From contig NZ_CP181045.1 of assembly GCF_047795645.1 (NCBI RefSeq), positions 4,154,001 to 4,218,000 on the forward strand: DNA of 64,000 nt, written 5' to 3'. How positions within the stretch are numbered: the first letter of the stretch is position 1; each line of letters starts with the position of its first letter. The DNA comes from Salipaludibacillus sp047795645 (lineage in GTDB: Bacteria > Bacillota > Bacilli > Bacillales > Salisediminibacteriaceae). Of the stretch, positions 1 to 9,274 are shown piece after piece. Below the pieces are notes generated by a model. It was not told the origin of the DNA and made no database searches. It was given only the letters and a program-made list of their open reading frames with translations. The position numbers were made by a program, and so were the translations under genes.

Positions 1-590
1 GGATAGGTAGTGCACCAATTCTAACAGGATTTATTGAGTGGGTGGCCTTTAAACGACGTCCTGATCGTCAGTGGTGGTTAGCGACAGTCCTTTCGATCAT
101 TGGATGTGTGCTTTTATTTTCGACTCAAGGTGACATCGAACTAGATCCGATCGGTTTTTTAATGGCGATTGGTGCGGGACTATCGTTTTCTGGGTATACA
201 CTAGTGAATAAACAAATTGTGCAAAAGATGCCATCTGAAATGGCGGTGGGTGTTGTGTTCACCTTATCTGCTATTTTATTATCGCCCTTTCTATTTATCT
301 ATGATATCAGCTGGGTATTAGAGCCGAGTGGGATTCTCGTTGTTCTTCAATTAGGAATTGTTGCAACAGCAATTGCATACTTGTTATTTGTGAAAGGGCT
401 AATGGGAGTTCCAGCTTCGTCAGCAGTGACGTTGTCATTAGCAGAGCCGTTGACCGCGGCATTATTAGGTGTAATCGTTGTTGGAGAAGTTCTGACTCCA
501 TCAGCAGTTGTTGGTATAGTGATGATATTCTTAGGATTGGCAGTGTTATTTTATACGCCACCGACAAGGAGTTCCAATTATGGGAAATGA
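1..590 (+). CDS. EamA/DMT-family permease, 5'-truncated
   Basis: The reading frame is open to the window edge (codons in phase from base 3), so only the C-terminal ~195 residues of a drug/metabolite transporter (EamA, 10-TM type) are present. Several hydrophobic helices are visible, and the second EamA repeat ends with the typical SLAEPLTAALLGVIVVGE segment. This family exports small metabolites such as amino acids or purines; the substrate cannot be told here. The gene ends just before a hairpin shared with the convergent ABC permease gene. The upstream half of the gene lies outside the window. Confidence 0.9.
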   Translation, partial: IGSAPILTGFIEWVAFKRRPDRQWWLATVLSIIGCVLLFSTQGDIELDPIGFLMAIGAGLSFSGYTLVNKQIVQKMPSEMAVGVVFTLSAILLSPFLFIYDISWVLEPSGILVVLQLGIVATAIAYLLFVKGLMGVPASSAVTLSLAEPLTAALLGVIVVGEVLTPSAVVGIVMIFLGLAVLFYTPPTRSSNYGK

Positions 591-617
591 ACCGAAGGCA
601 TTGAGATGATACCAAAT

Positions 618-642
618 AACCTACGCCATAATAGCGTAGGTT
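618..642. terminator. bidirectional intrinsic terminator
   Basis: A perfect 9-bp inverted repeat, AACCTACGC / GCGTAGGTT with a 7-nt loop, lies between two convergent genes. T-rich sequence flanks it on the minus strand. It overlaps the stop codon of the ABC permease gene. Confidence 0.7.
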
Positions 643-1324
643 AAATATCACCGTATTTTTCAAATCGTTGCTCTAAATAAATTTGCAATATGGTCATGAT
701 AGAACAAATCGCCCAGTATATCAAAGCAACCAAGATAAACATTGTCATGTAATCCATTTCGCGACCTGCGATTATACGTGACATTTGAAAAATCTCAGGG
801 ACTGTAATCATCGCAGCGAGTGATGAAGCTTTGATCAGATCTAGTAAAACGTTAGTCAATGGTGGTACGGCAATTCGCGACGCTTGTGGTAAAATGATTT
901 GTCGCATCATTAACCAGTATGGAAAACCAAGGGACCTGGCCGCTTCCCTCTGGCCTCTAGGAACAGCAGCAATCGCGGAACGATTTATTTCTGCCATGTA
1001 AGCTGCGCTATTTAAGCTAAAGCCAATGATTGCCGCAGTTACTGCATCGAATTGAACTCCAATAAATGGAAAACCGAAATAAAGGAGAAACAAGATGATG
1101 AGGATGGGAACCCCTCGCATAAAGGAAATATACAGACGAGCAGGCCAACGAAGCCACGTTCGGTCTGACATTCGGGCAAGCGCTAAAAATAATCCGATTA
1201 TTAAACCGATGATCATACTTAGCAAAGAAATAAAAAGCGTGTAACCAATGCCTTGCATGATATAAGGAAGTGATTCAATTGCCAGATGAATATCAAAGAT
1301 GTGTTCCCATTGGATATCACTCAT
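641..1324 (-). CDS. amino-acid ABC transporter permease (HisM/TcyB type)
   Basis: This is an integral membrane subunit of a polar amino-acid importer, ~227 residues with about five TM helices. It carries the cytoplasmic EAA loop that docks the ATPase (QREAARSLGFPYWLMMRQI). I chose the ATG at 1324 because AGGGAG lies 10 nt upstream; the in-frame TTG at 1333 sits only 1 nt from it. It follows the solute-binding protein gene on the same strand, so the two form an operon. No ATP-binding subunit is encoded with them in this window. The substrate (cystine, glutamine or similar) cannot be decided. Confidence 0.88.
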   Translation of the reverse strand: MSDIQWEHIFDIHLAIESLPYIMQGIGYTLFISLLSMIIGLIIGLFLALARMSDRTWLRWPARLYISFMRGVPILIILFLLYFGFPFIGVQFDAVTAAIIGFSLNSAAYMAEINRSAIAAVPRGQREAARSLGFPYWLMMRQIILPQASRIAVPPLTNVLLDLIKASSLAAMITVPEIFQMSRIIAGREMDYMTMFILVALIYWAICSIMTILQIYLEQRFEKYGDI

Positions 1325-1381
1325 TGCTGTCAATCTCCCTTACTAGAATTCGATTAGATTGCTAAAGCGTGGTCGTTACTC

Positions 1382-2221
1382 TTAGCTAGCAAAGTCGATG
1401 TCTGGTTGTTTAGAGACATCTTGCCCACCAAAAAATTGTTCAGATAATTGTTGGATCGTTCCATCATCAAGCATTTCTTGAATGACGCGATTTAAATTTT
1501 CGTGTAGTTCTACATTGTTTTCGTTCATAATCATCGCTTGATCATTAGGGTGGTAGAAAAGTTCGGGATGTATGATAACGTCGATTTCCGGAAGCGCCTC
1601 AATTGCTAATGATTGCAAATAATAATCGTTCATGACGACATCTAATCTATCATTCTCAATGTCGCGTAAGTACGTATCATTGGTTACATTCTCATATGTT
1701 ACGCCTTCTGCGCCATAACTTTCAGCTATTTCCATATAAATCGTAGTCGCAGCACCGCCGTGACGTTTTCCATCGAGATCTTCTAGTGAATGGATACCAG
1801 AATAATCATCGGGGCGAACGATCATAGCTCCATAGGAAAATTTGTATGGGTCGGTAAAGAGGAAATCTTCTTCCCTGCGCTCGTTAATATCAATGTCGTT
1901 AACAGCAAGGTCAATTTGGCCACTCTGTATTGAAGTGAGCATGCCGTCAACCCCCATCTCAGTAAACTCTGCTTCAAGGTCTAAACGATTTGCTGCTTCA
2001 CGAGTGACTTCAACTTCGAAACCAGTTAATTCATCCGTTTCGTCGGAATGAAAGGATGTTGGATAGAGCGTGCCTGAAGTAGCTACCTCCAAAACTCCTG
2101 ATTCTTGAATTTCTTCCCAACGAGTTTCTTCATTTTCATTAGTGCCACATGCAGCTAGTAATGATGTAATTGATAAAATAATTAATATATAAGCTGTCTG
2201 ATGTTTAAATGTTTCTTTCAT
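1382..2221 (-). CDS. amino-acid ABC transporter substrate-binding lipoprotein
   Basis: A family 3 solute-binding protein, anchored outside the membrane as a lipoprotein. The chosen ATG at 2221 has AAAGGAGG 11 nt upstream and gives the signal peptide MKETFKHQ... ending in the lipobox LLAAC. A longer reading to 2272 would put an unlikely 17 residues before the signal. The mature part shows the two-lobed SBP_bac_3 pattern, with TSGTLYPTSF near the start, GFEVEVTREAANRL, and LAVNDIDINERREEDFLFTDPY. It is the first gene of a two-gene operon with the permease at 641-1324. The specific amino acid is not inferable. Confidence 0.9.
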   Translation of the reverse strand: MKETFKHQTAYILIILSITSLLAACGTNENEETRWEEIQESGVLEVATSGTLYPTSFHSDETDELTGFEVEVTREAANRLDLEAEFTEMGVDGMLTSIQSGQIDLAVNDIDINERREEDFLFTDPYKFSYGAMIVRPDDYSGIHSLEDLDGKRHGGAATTIYMEIAESYGAEGVTYENVTNDTYLRDIENDRLDVVMNDYYLQSLAIEALPEIDVIIHPELFYHPNDQAMIMNENNVELHENLNRVIQEMLDDGTIQQLSEQFFGGQDVSKQPDIDFAS

Positions 2222-2365
2222 AATGTGATGATCCTCCTTTGTTACCAATATACGATCGTGCTCAAAGATCATAGCATGTACCTTTCAACGGAAGCAATAA
2301 CTATGCTTTCAGAATATCCAAGTGAGAGACCTTTCTCAATCAGATCATTTGACAAAAGCTTTCAT

Positions 2366-2392
2366 AAAGTTATACAACTGTGTTATAACTTT
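2366..2392. promoter_or_regulatory. inverted repeat between divergent SBP and tetR genes
   Basis: AAAGTTATA and TATAACTTT are perfect 9-bp arms separated by 9 nt, in the 240-bp divergent intergenic region. The size suits an operator for a dimeric repressor. Which regulator binds, and which of the two genes it serves, is unknown. Confidence 0.4.
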
Positions 2393-2463
2393 TAATATTA
2401 GGTGTATATAAGAATTACGATTAAAACTAGGGAAGGTTCGAGAGCTAAAGGGGAATAAAATGT

Positions 2464-3021
2464 ATGAGTCGAAAAAAAACGATTGATCAGGCGCAATTAT
2501 TTCATGAAACGGAACAACTAGTGCTGAAATCTGGCTATGCAGGTTTTCATTTTAAAGCCTTAGCGGAAAGGTTAGGTGTAGCTAGAAGTACGATCTATAA
2601 TTATTACAAAAATAAAGAAGAACTAGTCACAGCCTATATGATTCATCTTATCGAAGAAGTTGTAAAAAATATGCAGCAAGCCGATCAGGAAGAAGAACCG
2701 CTTAAATACTTAATTCACCTTTGGTCTAGGTACGCTCATATGCACCAAATGTTGCAAATCATGCCATACATCGATCAACATGCAACAGAGAAAGTGCAAG
2801 AAAATATAAATAAAATGTTTCGCTTATTTAAAGAAATGAAACAAAAAATCGAAGCGATTTTGGTCGATGGACAGACAAAAGGTGAAATTCGAACGGACGT
2901 TCAAATGACTACGCTTGTCGGGCTTGTTATGGCAACTGTCCAAGTGCCTGTCCGCCACATGAGTCAGTCTCAATGGGTAGAGGAAGTGTACCTATTAGTT
3001 GTCGAAGGGATAAAAAAGTAA
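2464..3021 (+). CDS. TetR/AcrR-family transcriptional regulator
   Basis: A 185-residue one-component repressor. The N-terminal helix-turn-helix is clear at about residues 25-50 (FKALAERLGVARSTIYNYYKNKEELV); the C-terminal ligand domain is of unknown specificity. AAAGGGG lies 10 nt before the ATG. The RND exporter gene follows after 75 bp, and a perfect palindrome sits between them. This is the usual arrangement of a local repressor controlling an efflux pump. Confidence 0.9.
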   Translation: MSRKKTIDQAQLFHETEQLVLKSGYAGFHFKALAERLGVARSTIYNYYKNKEELVTAYMIHLIEEVVKNMQQADQEEEPLKYLIHLWSRYAHMHQMLQIMPYIDQHATEKVQENINKMFRLFKEMKQKIEAILVDGQTKGEIRTDVQMTTLVGLVMATVQVPVRHMSQSQWVEEVYLLVVEGIKK

Positions 3022-3040
3022 ATCTTATTTTTATGAGGTT

Positions 3041-3060
3041 AAATGACAGTAGTGTCATTT
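3041..3060. promoter_or_regulatory. probable TetR operator upstream of the RND gene
   Basis: AAATGACA-GTAG-TGTCATTT is a perfect 8-bp inverted repeat with a 4-nt spacer. It lies in the 75-bp gap between the tetR stop and the RND start. Such palindromes are the normal binding site of TetR dimers. Assignment to the adjacent TetR protein is inference. Confidence 0.6.
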
Positions 3061-3095
3061 ATTTTAGAGTAATATTACAAGAGGGGGAAGCAACC

Positions 3096-6000
3096 ATGTT
3101 TCAAGCATTTATCCGAAGTCCTAAAATTACGATGATGTTTGTATTTATTTTAGTTATTGTCGGCGTCTTAACGTTATTTCAATTACCGCAACGAGAAATT
3201 CCAGAATTTTCTTTTGATATTGGGACCGTCTCGACGGTATATCCGGGTGGGACACCTGAAGAAGTAGAACAACAGGTGACGATTCCTTTAGAAGGTGCAA
3301 TTGAAAATATTGATGGCATTAGTGAAATGACTTCCGTATCGACCTCTGGATTTTCTAATATTGTCATTGAACTCGATGATAGTGCAAATAAAAGCGAGGT
3401 ATTCACAGATGTACAACAGGCGATTTCACGAGTGGAAAGTGACTTGCCTGATCAGGCAGTAACTCCTGATTTTTCCGAAGAGATTGGGTTAGGGGCGTTA
3501 TCTAGTTATCATATTTTAAATGATGACCGTGAATCGTTATATGAATTAAAAGAGATGCTTCATGACTGGCAAGCAGAGGTAGAGGCGCTTCCAGGAGTTC
3601 AGCGAACGATTGTCAAAGGTTTTCCTGACCAACATTTTTCAATTGATGTAGACTCGGAGGAGTTATTCTCGAATGGTTTGCAATTTCCCGATGTTATGCA
3701 AGCAGTCAGCGATGAATTAAATACGCAGCCGTTAGGTGTTCAACAGATTGATAATCAAAATGTCCAGTTGACGTTATCTACTTTAGAAGATGAAGCGGAA
3801 ATAGGGTCGATTTTCATTGGATTAGATTTCAATGATGACCCGATTTATTTAAATGATATTGCTGAGGTTGGCATGGTTAATGAAACGCCAAGTGATTTAA
3901 TATCATATGACGAACAACCAGCTGTTTCATTTACAGTAATTCCAGCTGGAGAAGTAAATATTCCCCAGTTACATGATGAAGTCGATGAAAAAATCATGAG
4001 CTTAGCTGACGATATACCTGAAGAGATGTCGTTTGAGCTATTTTACACGCAGAAAACAATCGTCGATGAGATTTTCGGTGATTTAACGCTGTCCTTTGCG
4101 TTAGCGGCTTTATCGGTTGTGGTTGTCACTTTATTAGGTTTGAATGTGTCGTCTGCGATAATTGTCGCCCTGGCGATCCCAACGTCGATATTAATAGGAT
4201 TAATTCCTTTACCATTTTTTAATGTCGATTTGAACCAAATATCAATTATTGGGATGATTATTGCTTTAGGAATTTTAGTTGACGATGCGATTGTTGTTGG
4301 TGATAATATCCGAAATAAATATCGAGAGGGACTATCACCACTTGACGGTGCTTTGAAAGGAAGTAAGGAAGTCCGAGTGTCGATTATTACGTCGACGTTA
4401 ACGATTGTGTTTACTTTCTTACCACTCGTGTTTATTTCAGGAGGAAGTGGCGATTTTATTAGTGCCTTACCGACGGTGCTAATTATGACGATACTAGCTT
4501 CTACTGTTGTTGCACTGACGTTTGTACCTATCTTCTTAGTATGGAGACAGAAGAAGCAATTGCGAAAGAAGAAAAAATCGCACCGAAGCGAAAGAGAGGG
4601 TCTACTAGGCAAACAATTTGATATGATTGCTAACTGGTATAGTGATTCGATTCTACGACGAGTCGTTCGACATCCTTGGAAAGTAGCGATCGTAGGGTTT
4701 GCACTAACAACGAGTTTTTATGGATTGATACCATTTATACCTGTGGAGTTCTTTCCGGCTACAGACAGAGAAGAGGTAACGGTTGAGGTACGTTTGCCAG
4801 CAGGAACAACAATTGAGGATACTGAAACTACTTTGCAAGATATGAGAGACTTTGTTTTAGAAGAAGATGAATTCGTGTTCGAAACGGCGATTTATGCTGG
4901 AGAGGGTTTGCCACCATTGTTTGGGCAAGGTATGTCAAATAGTAATGATGAAACAGGGAACCTGCTGTTACGTGTTGATCGAGAACAACAATCAGCAGTT
5001 GACACAATCTCAAGGTGGACAGAGCCATTGCAAGAAGAATTTCCTGAGGCGGAAATTGAATTGACAACGATTGAATCAGGGCCTCCAGTTGGCGCGCCGA
5101 TTGCAATAAAACTTCAGGGGCCTGAAGTTGAGACGTTGATTGAGCTTAGTAATGAGCTACAAGAACGAATTGGTGAACTAGGTGAAAGTGGAACAGTATT
5201 AGATGATATGGGTCCTCTTCGTCCGGTAGTTGTTTATGAACCTGTTCGTGATACGTTAGAGGAAAATGGGATTACGTTGAATCAAGTTAGTGAACAAATT
5301 GGCTTGAGAACAGAGGGGATTCCTTTATTAACGTTCCGAACAGCGCAAGACGCAATTGATTTGCAATTAACGTTGAATAAAGTCGATGAAAAAGGTGAAC
5401 TTGATTTATCTGAGATGGTTATACCAAGTGAGGTTGGCGAAGGTGAGGGAGGTCCACCGAATTTAATTTCATTAGATTCCTTACTCGAAACATATGAAGG
5501 TGAAGAGATCCCTCAAGTTTTACGAGAAAATGGTGAACGGACAATTACAGTAAGGGTGTTTCCGGCAAATGATGATAACGAAACGCTGGAGGCTGAGATA
5601 GAGGAGATCACGGATGATGTGCGTGCATCTGTAAGTAGCGATTATACGGTTAGTCTTGGTGGTGAGACAGAGGCGAGATCGGATTTCATCCTTGAGTTGG
5701 CTACATTATTCTTGGTTGTACTATTTCTAATTTACATTGTGATGGCGATTCAGTTTAATTCGCTGACGATGCCGTTTTTGATTATGAGTACAGTCTATAT
5801 CGCTGGATCGGGTGCAATAATAGGGTTATTTTTAACCCAAACAGGACTCGGGTTCATGGCATTGATGGGAATTGTCTCATTAGCAGGTATCGTTGTACGT
5901 AATTCGATTGTGCTACTAGAATTTATTAAGCAAAGAAGAGTAGACGGAATGTCGATTGAAGATGCTGTAATAGAAGCTGGTCGAGTTCGATTGAGACCAA

Positions 6001-6176
6001 TTTTGTTAACGGCATTCACAGCGATTGGTGCGTTAACTCCAGTGGCCTTGAGTGGCGATGTTCTCTTCGTCCCACTAGCAATTTCAATCATTTCCGGGTT
6101 ATTATTCTCTGCGTTGTTGACGGTAGTAATTGTGCCAGCAGCATACACAGCATTTGCAACGAAGTTTGGAAAATAA
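3096..6176 (+). CDS. RND-family efflux pump (SwrC/HAE1-like)
   Basis: A 1026-residue proton-driven exporter of the resistance-nodulation-division superfamily; in Bacillus the relative SwrC (YerP) exports surfactin and confers drug tolerance. There is one TM helix at residues ~13-31, a large extracytoplasmic loop, TM2-6 at ~335-480, a second loop, and TM8-12 at the C terminus. The proton-relay aspartate pair is present in ILVDDAIVVGDN (Asp396-Asp397). The start ATG at 3096 follows GAGGGGG by 8 nt; the open frame extends upstream into tetR but has no better start. No membrane-fusion protein or outer-membrane channel gene is adjacent, as expected for a Gram-positive. Confidence 0.93.
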   Translation: MFQAFIRSPKITMMFVFILVIVGVLTLFQLPQREIPEFSFDIGTVSTVYPGGTPEEVEQQVTIPLEGAIENIDGISEMTSVSTSGFSNIVIELDDSANKSEVFTDVQQAISRVESDLPDQAVTPDFSEEIGLGALSSYHILNDDRESLYELKEMLHDWQAEVEALPGVQRTIVKGFPDQHFSIDVDSEELFSNGLQFPDVMQAVSDELNTQPLGVQQIDNQNVQLTLSTLEDEAEIGSIFIGLDFNDDPIYLNDIAEVGMVNETPSDLISYDEQPAVSFTVIPAGEVNIPQLHDEVDEKIMSLADDIPEEMSFELFYTQKTIVDEIFGDLTLSFALAALSVVVVTLLGLNVSSAIIVALAIPTSILIGLIPLPFFNVDLNQISIIGMIIALGILVDDAIVVGDNIRNKYREGLSPLDGALKGSKEVRVSIITSTLTIVFTFLPLVFISGGSGDFISALPTVLIMTILASTVVALTFVPIFLVWRQKKQLRKKKKSHRSEREGLLGKQFDMIANWYSDSILRRVVRHPWKVAIVGFALTTSFYGLIPFIPVEFFPATDREEVTVEVRLPAGTTIEDTETTLQDMRDFVLEEDEFVFETAIYAGEGLPPLFGQGMSNSNDETGNLLLRVDREQQSAVDTISRWTEPLQEEFPEAEIELTTIESGPPVGAPIAIKLQGPEVETLIELSNELQERIGELGESGTVLDDMGPLRPVVVYEPVRDTLEENGITLNQVSEQIGLRTEGIPLLTFRTAQDAIDLQLTLNKVDEKGELDLSEMVIPSEVGEGEGGPPNLISLDSLLETYEGEEIPQVLRENGERTITVRVFPANDDNETLEAEIEEITDDVRASVSSDYTVSLGGETEARSDFILELATLFLVVLFLIYIVMAIQFNSLTMPFLIMSTVYIAGSGAIIGLFLTQTGLGFMALMGIVSLAGIVVRNSIVLLEFIKQRRVDGMSIEDAVIEAGRVRLRPILLTAFTAIGALTPVALSGDVLFVPLAISIISGLLFSALLTVVIVPAAYTAFATKFGK

Positions 6177-6181
6177 GTAAA

Positions 6182-6217
6182 AAACCTCTGTAGCTAAAAT
6201 TTCTGCAGAGGTTTTTT
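6182..6217 (+). terminator. intrinsic terminator of the RND gene
   Basis: An 11-bp stem AACCTCTGTAG / CTGCAGAGGTT (one G-U pair) is followed by TTTTTT, six bases after the stop codon region. Confidence 0.85.
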
Positions 6218-6309
6218 GTCTTTCCAGAATCAAGAAAAATATCGAAATAATTTTGATGTTTTTAAAGATTAAAAATGTAAAAACCGTTTATTTTAACTAA
6301 TAGTCCCAT

Positions 6310-6336
6310 TAAAAAAATACCGAATTTTGACGATCT
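6310..6336 (+). promoter_or_regulatory. candidate SigD (motility) promoter of the chemoreceptor gene
   Basis: TAAA (6310-6313), exactly 15 nt, then GACGATCT (6329-6336) matches 6 of 8 bases of the B. subtilis SigD -10 consensus GCCGATAT, with the correct -35 and spacing. It lies 34 bp before a methyl-accepting chemotaxis gene, a typical SigD target. Confidence 0.5.
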
Positions 6337-6369
6337 ATTAGGTATATTGTCGAAAGAAGGGGAGTCAAA

Positions 6370-8343
6370 ATGAATAAAATGTCATTGAAAACAAAATTGT
6401 ATGTTGCTTTTGCACTTGCTTTAATTATACCAAGTCTAATCATTGCAATTAGTAGCTACTTAACAGCGAAAAATGAACTTGAACAACAATTAGTTGAAGA
6501 ATCTGAACAGAGTGTAGAAATTGCTGATTACTTGATTGATAGTCATGTCGGTCCAATAGCGGGTAATATAGAGCATTATGCTTCTACATTAACTCAGAAT
6601 CAATTGCAGACTGATGGACAAGTTGCATTGGGAGATTTATTAGAGGAGTACTTTTTTACCACAGAAGGTCTTGTATCTGCTTATGTAGGAACAGCCGAAG
6701 GTGATATGATCCAGCGACCAGATATGGGGCTAGATGCTGATTACGATCCTCGTGAAAGACCATGGTACATTGACGCAGTGGCATCTCCAGGTGAATTAAT
6801 TATATCTGAACCATATCATACAGCATCGACAGGGGAACTCGTGATCACGATCTCTCAATCAATTGACAATGGAGATGGTGTTGTTGCAGCAAATTTAGAA
6901 ATGCAAGAATTGGCAGATGTCTTGGCGACGATTTCTATTGGACAAGAAGGGTATGCAATGTTATTTTCTGAATCAAGAGCAGCGATTTCTCACCCAAGTA
7001 TTGAGACAGGAGAAGTTGTTGAGGAGAATTGGCTTGATCCTATGTATGACCAGATGCAAGGTGCTTATCAGTCATCAATATCTAATCAAGGTACCAGTGT
7101 TTACTACACTACCAACGCGATAACAGGGTGGAAATTAGGAGGCGTGATGTCTGATGACGAATTAAATTCTGCTACGTTTCCAATTTTACTCATAACAGGA
7201 ATTGTTTTGATATTATCAGTGATTCTTTTTGGTAGCCTAGTATATTTCATCATTCGAAGTATTACACAATCTATTCAAGGGCTAGTTAATAGTGCTAATG
7301 TTATTCGTTCGGGAGATCTTCGAGAAAAGATTGAGGTGACATCAAAAGATGAGATAGGTCAATTAGCGGGAGCATTCAGAAATATGCAAACTTCGTTAAT
7401 CGAAACACTAACTTATATTAGTGATAAATCCTCAATGGTTGCAGCGTCATCGGAAGAACTCCATGCAACAACAGATGAAAATAGCAAGGCGACAGAGTCG
7501 ATTGCTGGATCTGTCGCTACAGTATCTGAATCGATGGATAGTCAAGTAAAGAAGGTTAATATTAGTTATAATGGTATTAATGATATATCTGAGAGTGTAA
7601 AGGAAATAACCAGTAAAACAATGACCTTGGATGGTCAAACGGTTTCTGCTGATCAAGCAATCGATAGAGTTAACGTAACAGTCAAATTACTCGAAGAACA
7701 AATGCGAAAAATAGAAACAAATAACACAGAACTTACGTCGAATATTCAAAGTGTTCATCAGTCAACAAATGAAATTGATGAAATTATTCAAGTGATAACA
7801 TCGGTTTCTGAACAAACAAATTTACTAGCACTAAATGCCGCTATTGAAGCTGCGCGAGCAGGAGAACATGGTAAAGGATTTGCTGTTGTGGCAGATGAAG
7901 TGAGAAAACTGGCTGAACAAACCAACCAATCATCAACGGAAGTGAGAGAGATGATTACAACAATTCAAGAAAAAGCTAATTTATCGTTACTCTCGATGAA
8001 TGAAGGAAATGAAGAACTGACACAAGGTCTTGCAAGATTTACTGAAACGGAAGAACGAGTAGGTGAAGTTGATTCATTTGTGAAGCAAGTGACCGAGCAA
8101 GTCAGAGCAATAGCTAAAATGACGTCGATGATCTCCACGAAAATTGAGGACGTCGTTTCAGACATGAAAGAAGTAGAAAGAATGTCTAATGAAACGACTG
8201 CTGAAACAGAGAATGTCGCAGGAGCTTCTGAGGAACAATTAGCTTCTATGGAGGAAATATCCGCATCAGCAGAAGCGTTAGCTCAAATTTCTGAAGAATT
8301 GCAAGAGCACACGGTATCATTTAAGTTACCAGAGAAAAATTAA
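6370..8343 (+). CDS. methyl-accepting chemotaxis protein with dCache sensor
   Basis: A 657-residue membrane chemoreceptor. TM1 (~residues 8-30) is followed by an extracellular dCache domain (~35-270, with DPRERPWYIDAV typical of the first Cache lobe), TM2 (~275-300), HAMP (~300-352) and the long coiled signalling domain. The hairpin tip EQTNLLALNAAIEAARAGEHGKGFAV is the conserved CheA/CheW contact region (the quoted motif spans nt ~7815-7880). AAGGGGAG precedes the ATG. The ligand is unknown; dCache receptors often sense amino or organic acids. The gene stands alone between two terminators. Confidence 0.95.
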   Translation: MNKMSLKTKLYVAFALALIIPSLIIAISSYLTAKNELEQQLVEESEQSVEIADYLIDSHVGPIAGNIEHYASTLTQNQLQTDGQVALGDLLEEYFFTTEGLVSAYVGTAEGDMIQRPDMGLDADYDPRERPWYIDAVASPGELIISEPYHTASTGELVITISQSIDNGDGVVAANLEMQELADVLATISIGQEGYAMLFSESRAAISHPSIETGEVVEENWLDPMYDQMQGAYQSSISNQGTSVYYTTNAITGWKLGGVMSDDELNSATFPILLITGIVLILSVILFGSLVYFIIRSITQSIQGLVNSANVIRSGDLREKIEVTSKDEIGQLAGAFRNMQTSLIETLTYISDKSSMVAASSEELHATTDENSKATESIAGSVATVSESMDSQVKKVNISYNGINDISESVKEITSKTMTLDGQTVSADQAIDRVNVTVKLLEEQMRKIETNNTELTSNIQSVHQSTNEIDEIIQVITSVSEQTNLLALNAAIEAARAGEHGKGFAVVADEVRKLAEQTNQSSTEVREMITTIQEKANLSLLSMNEGNEELTQGLARFTETEERVGEVDSFVKQVTEQVRAIAKMTSMISTKIEDVVSDMKEVERMSNETTAETENVAGASEEQLASMEEISASAEALAQISEELQEHTVSFKLPEKN

Positions 8344-8364
8344 AGGAAAAGTAGCATAAGGAAG

Positions 8365-8392
8365 AAAGCCACGGAACTTCGTGGCTTTTTTT
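8365..8392 (+). terminator. intrinsic terminator of the chemoreceptor gene
   Basis: A 9-bp stem AAAGCCACG / CGTGGCTTT with a GAACTT loop is followed by a run of T. Confidence 0.9.
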
Positions 8393-8501
8393 ATTGGTGA
8401 TTAATCATTATTTGGGATTCAATGGTATGATCCATTGTTCCATTCCATTCAAGAAAAGATTATAGTATGGTTAATAATGCTGTACCTTTATTGCTATACA
8501 G

Positions 8502-8535
8502 TATAATAGAACTGTGAGAAAATGTAAGAATTTTA
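8502..8535 (+). promoter_or_regulatory. promoter -10 and possible response-regulator site
   Basis: TATAAT at 8502-8507 lies 54 bp before the response-regulator gene. Just downstream, GTGAGAAAATGTAAGAAT contains two TGAGAA/TAAGAA-like half sites; read on the minus strand they resemble the ATTCTCA repeats in front of the last PepSY gene (11413-11458). Autoregulation is possible but not shown. Confidence 0.35.
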
Positions 8536-8560
8536 ACAAATAAAAAGCAGGTGACCATTT

Positions 8561-9274
8561 GTGGATAATATTAATATTCTAATAGTCGAAGATGAAGAGA
8601 ATATAGCACGTGTCGTAAAATTAGAGTTAGAGTACGAGGGGTATAAAACAGATATCATACACGATGGATTCGAAGCGTGGCAACGTATTCAATCAAGCCC
8701 TGATAAATGGGATTTAATTTTACTAGATGTTATGCTCCCTGGTCTTAGCGGAATGGAAATTCTTAGACGAATTAGAAAAGAAAAACGGACGACACCAGTG
8801 ATTATGTTAACGGCTAGGGATGCTATTGTCGATAAAGTAACAGGATTAGACCAAGGGGCGGATGATTATGTAACGAAACCATTTGAAATTGAAGAACTGT
8901 TGGCTAGAATTAGAGTTTTAATTCGTCGGCAAGAGTCCGCTATAGTATCCGATGAATCGAAAAATGAAAATCGATTGACGTTATCTGATTTATCAGTGGA
9001 AATCGAATCGAGAGATGTCAAACGTGGGGAGGCTCATATTGAATTGACACCACGCGAATTCGACTTACTAGTGTATTTATTGGAAAATATTAATCGCGTT
9101 CTTTCAAGAGAGCAAATTCTTGAGCATGTGTGGGGATTTGATTATTTTGGCGATACAAATGTCGTTGATGTATACATTCGATATTTGCGCCAAAAAGTAG
9201 ATAAACCTTTTGACTCTCCATTTATTCAAACAGTTCGTGGTGTTGGTTATGTGATAAAGGATACAAGCAAATGA
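8561..9274 (+). CDS. ykoG: OmpR-family response regulator (YkoG-like)
   Basis: A 237-residue DNA-binding response regulator. The receiver domain (1-120) has the acidic pair D11/E12, phospho-acceptor Asp56 in LLDVMLPG, Thr84 and Lys106 (VTKPFE). The C-terminal winged helix runs ~135-235 (ELTPREFDLLVYLLEN, YIRYLRQKVD, TVRGVGYVI). It starts at GTG with GCAGGTG 7 nt upstream. It overlaps the kinase gene by 4 bp (ATGA). The order regulator, kinase, then two PepSY proteins matches the B. subtilis ykoG/ykoH plus ykoI/ykoJ set, so I use that name by analogy. Confidence 0.85.
   Translation: MDNINILIVEDEENIARVVKLELEYEGYKTDIIHDGFEAWQRIQSSPDKWDLILLDVMLPGLSGMEILRRIRKEKRTTPVIMLTARDAIVDKVTGLDQGADDYVTKPFEIEELLARIRVLIRRQESAIVSDESKNENRLTLSDLSVEIESRDVKRGEAHIELTPREFDLLVYLLENINRVLSREQILEHVWGFDYFGDTNVVDVYIRYLRQKVDKPFDSPFIQTVRGVGYVIKDTSK

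Noticed and set aside
4043..4612. 189-codon ORF antisense to the RND gene
   Set aside because: Shadow of the coding strand; no SD, no family resemblance.
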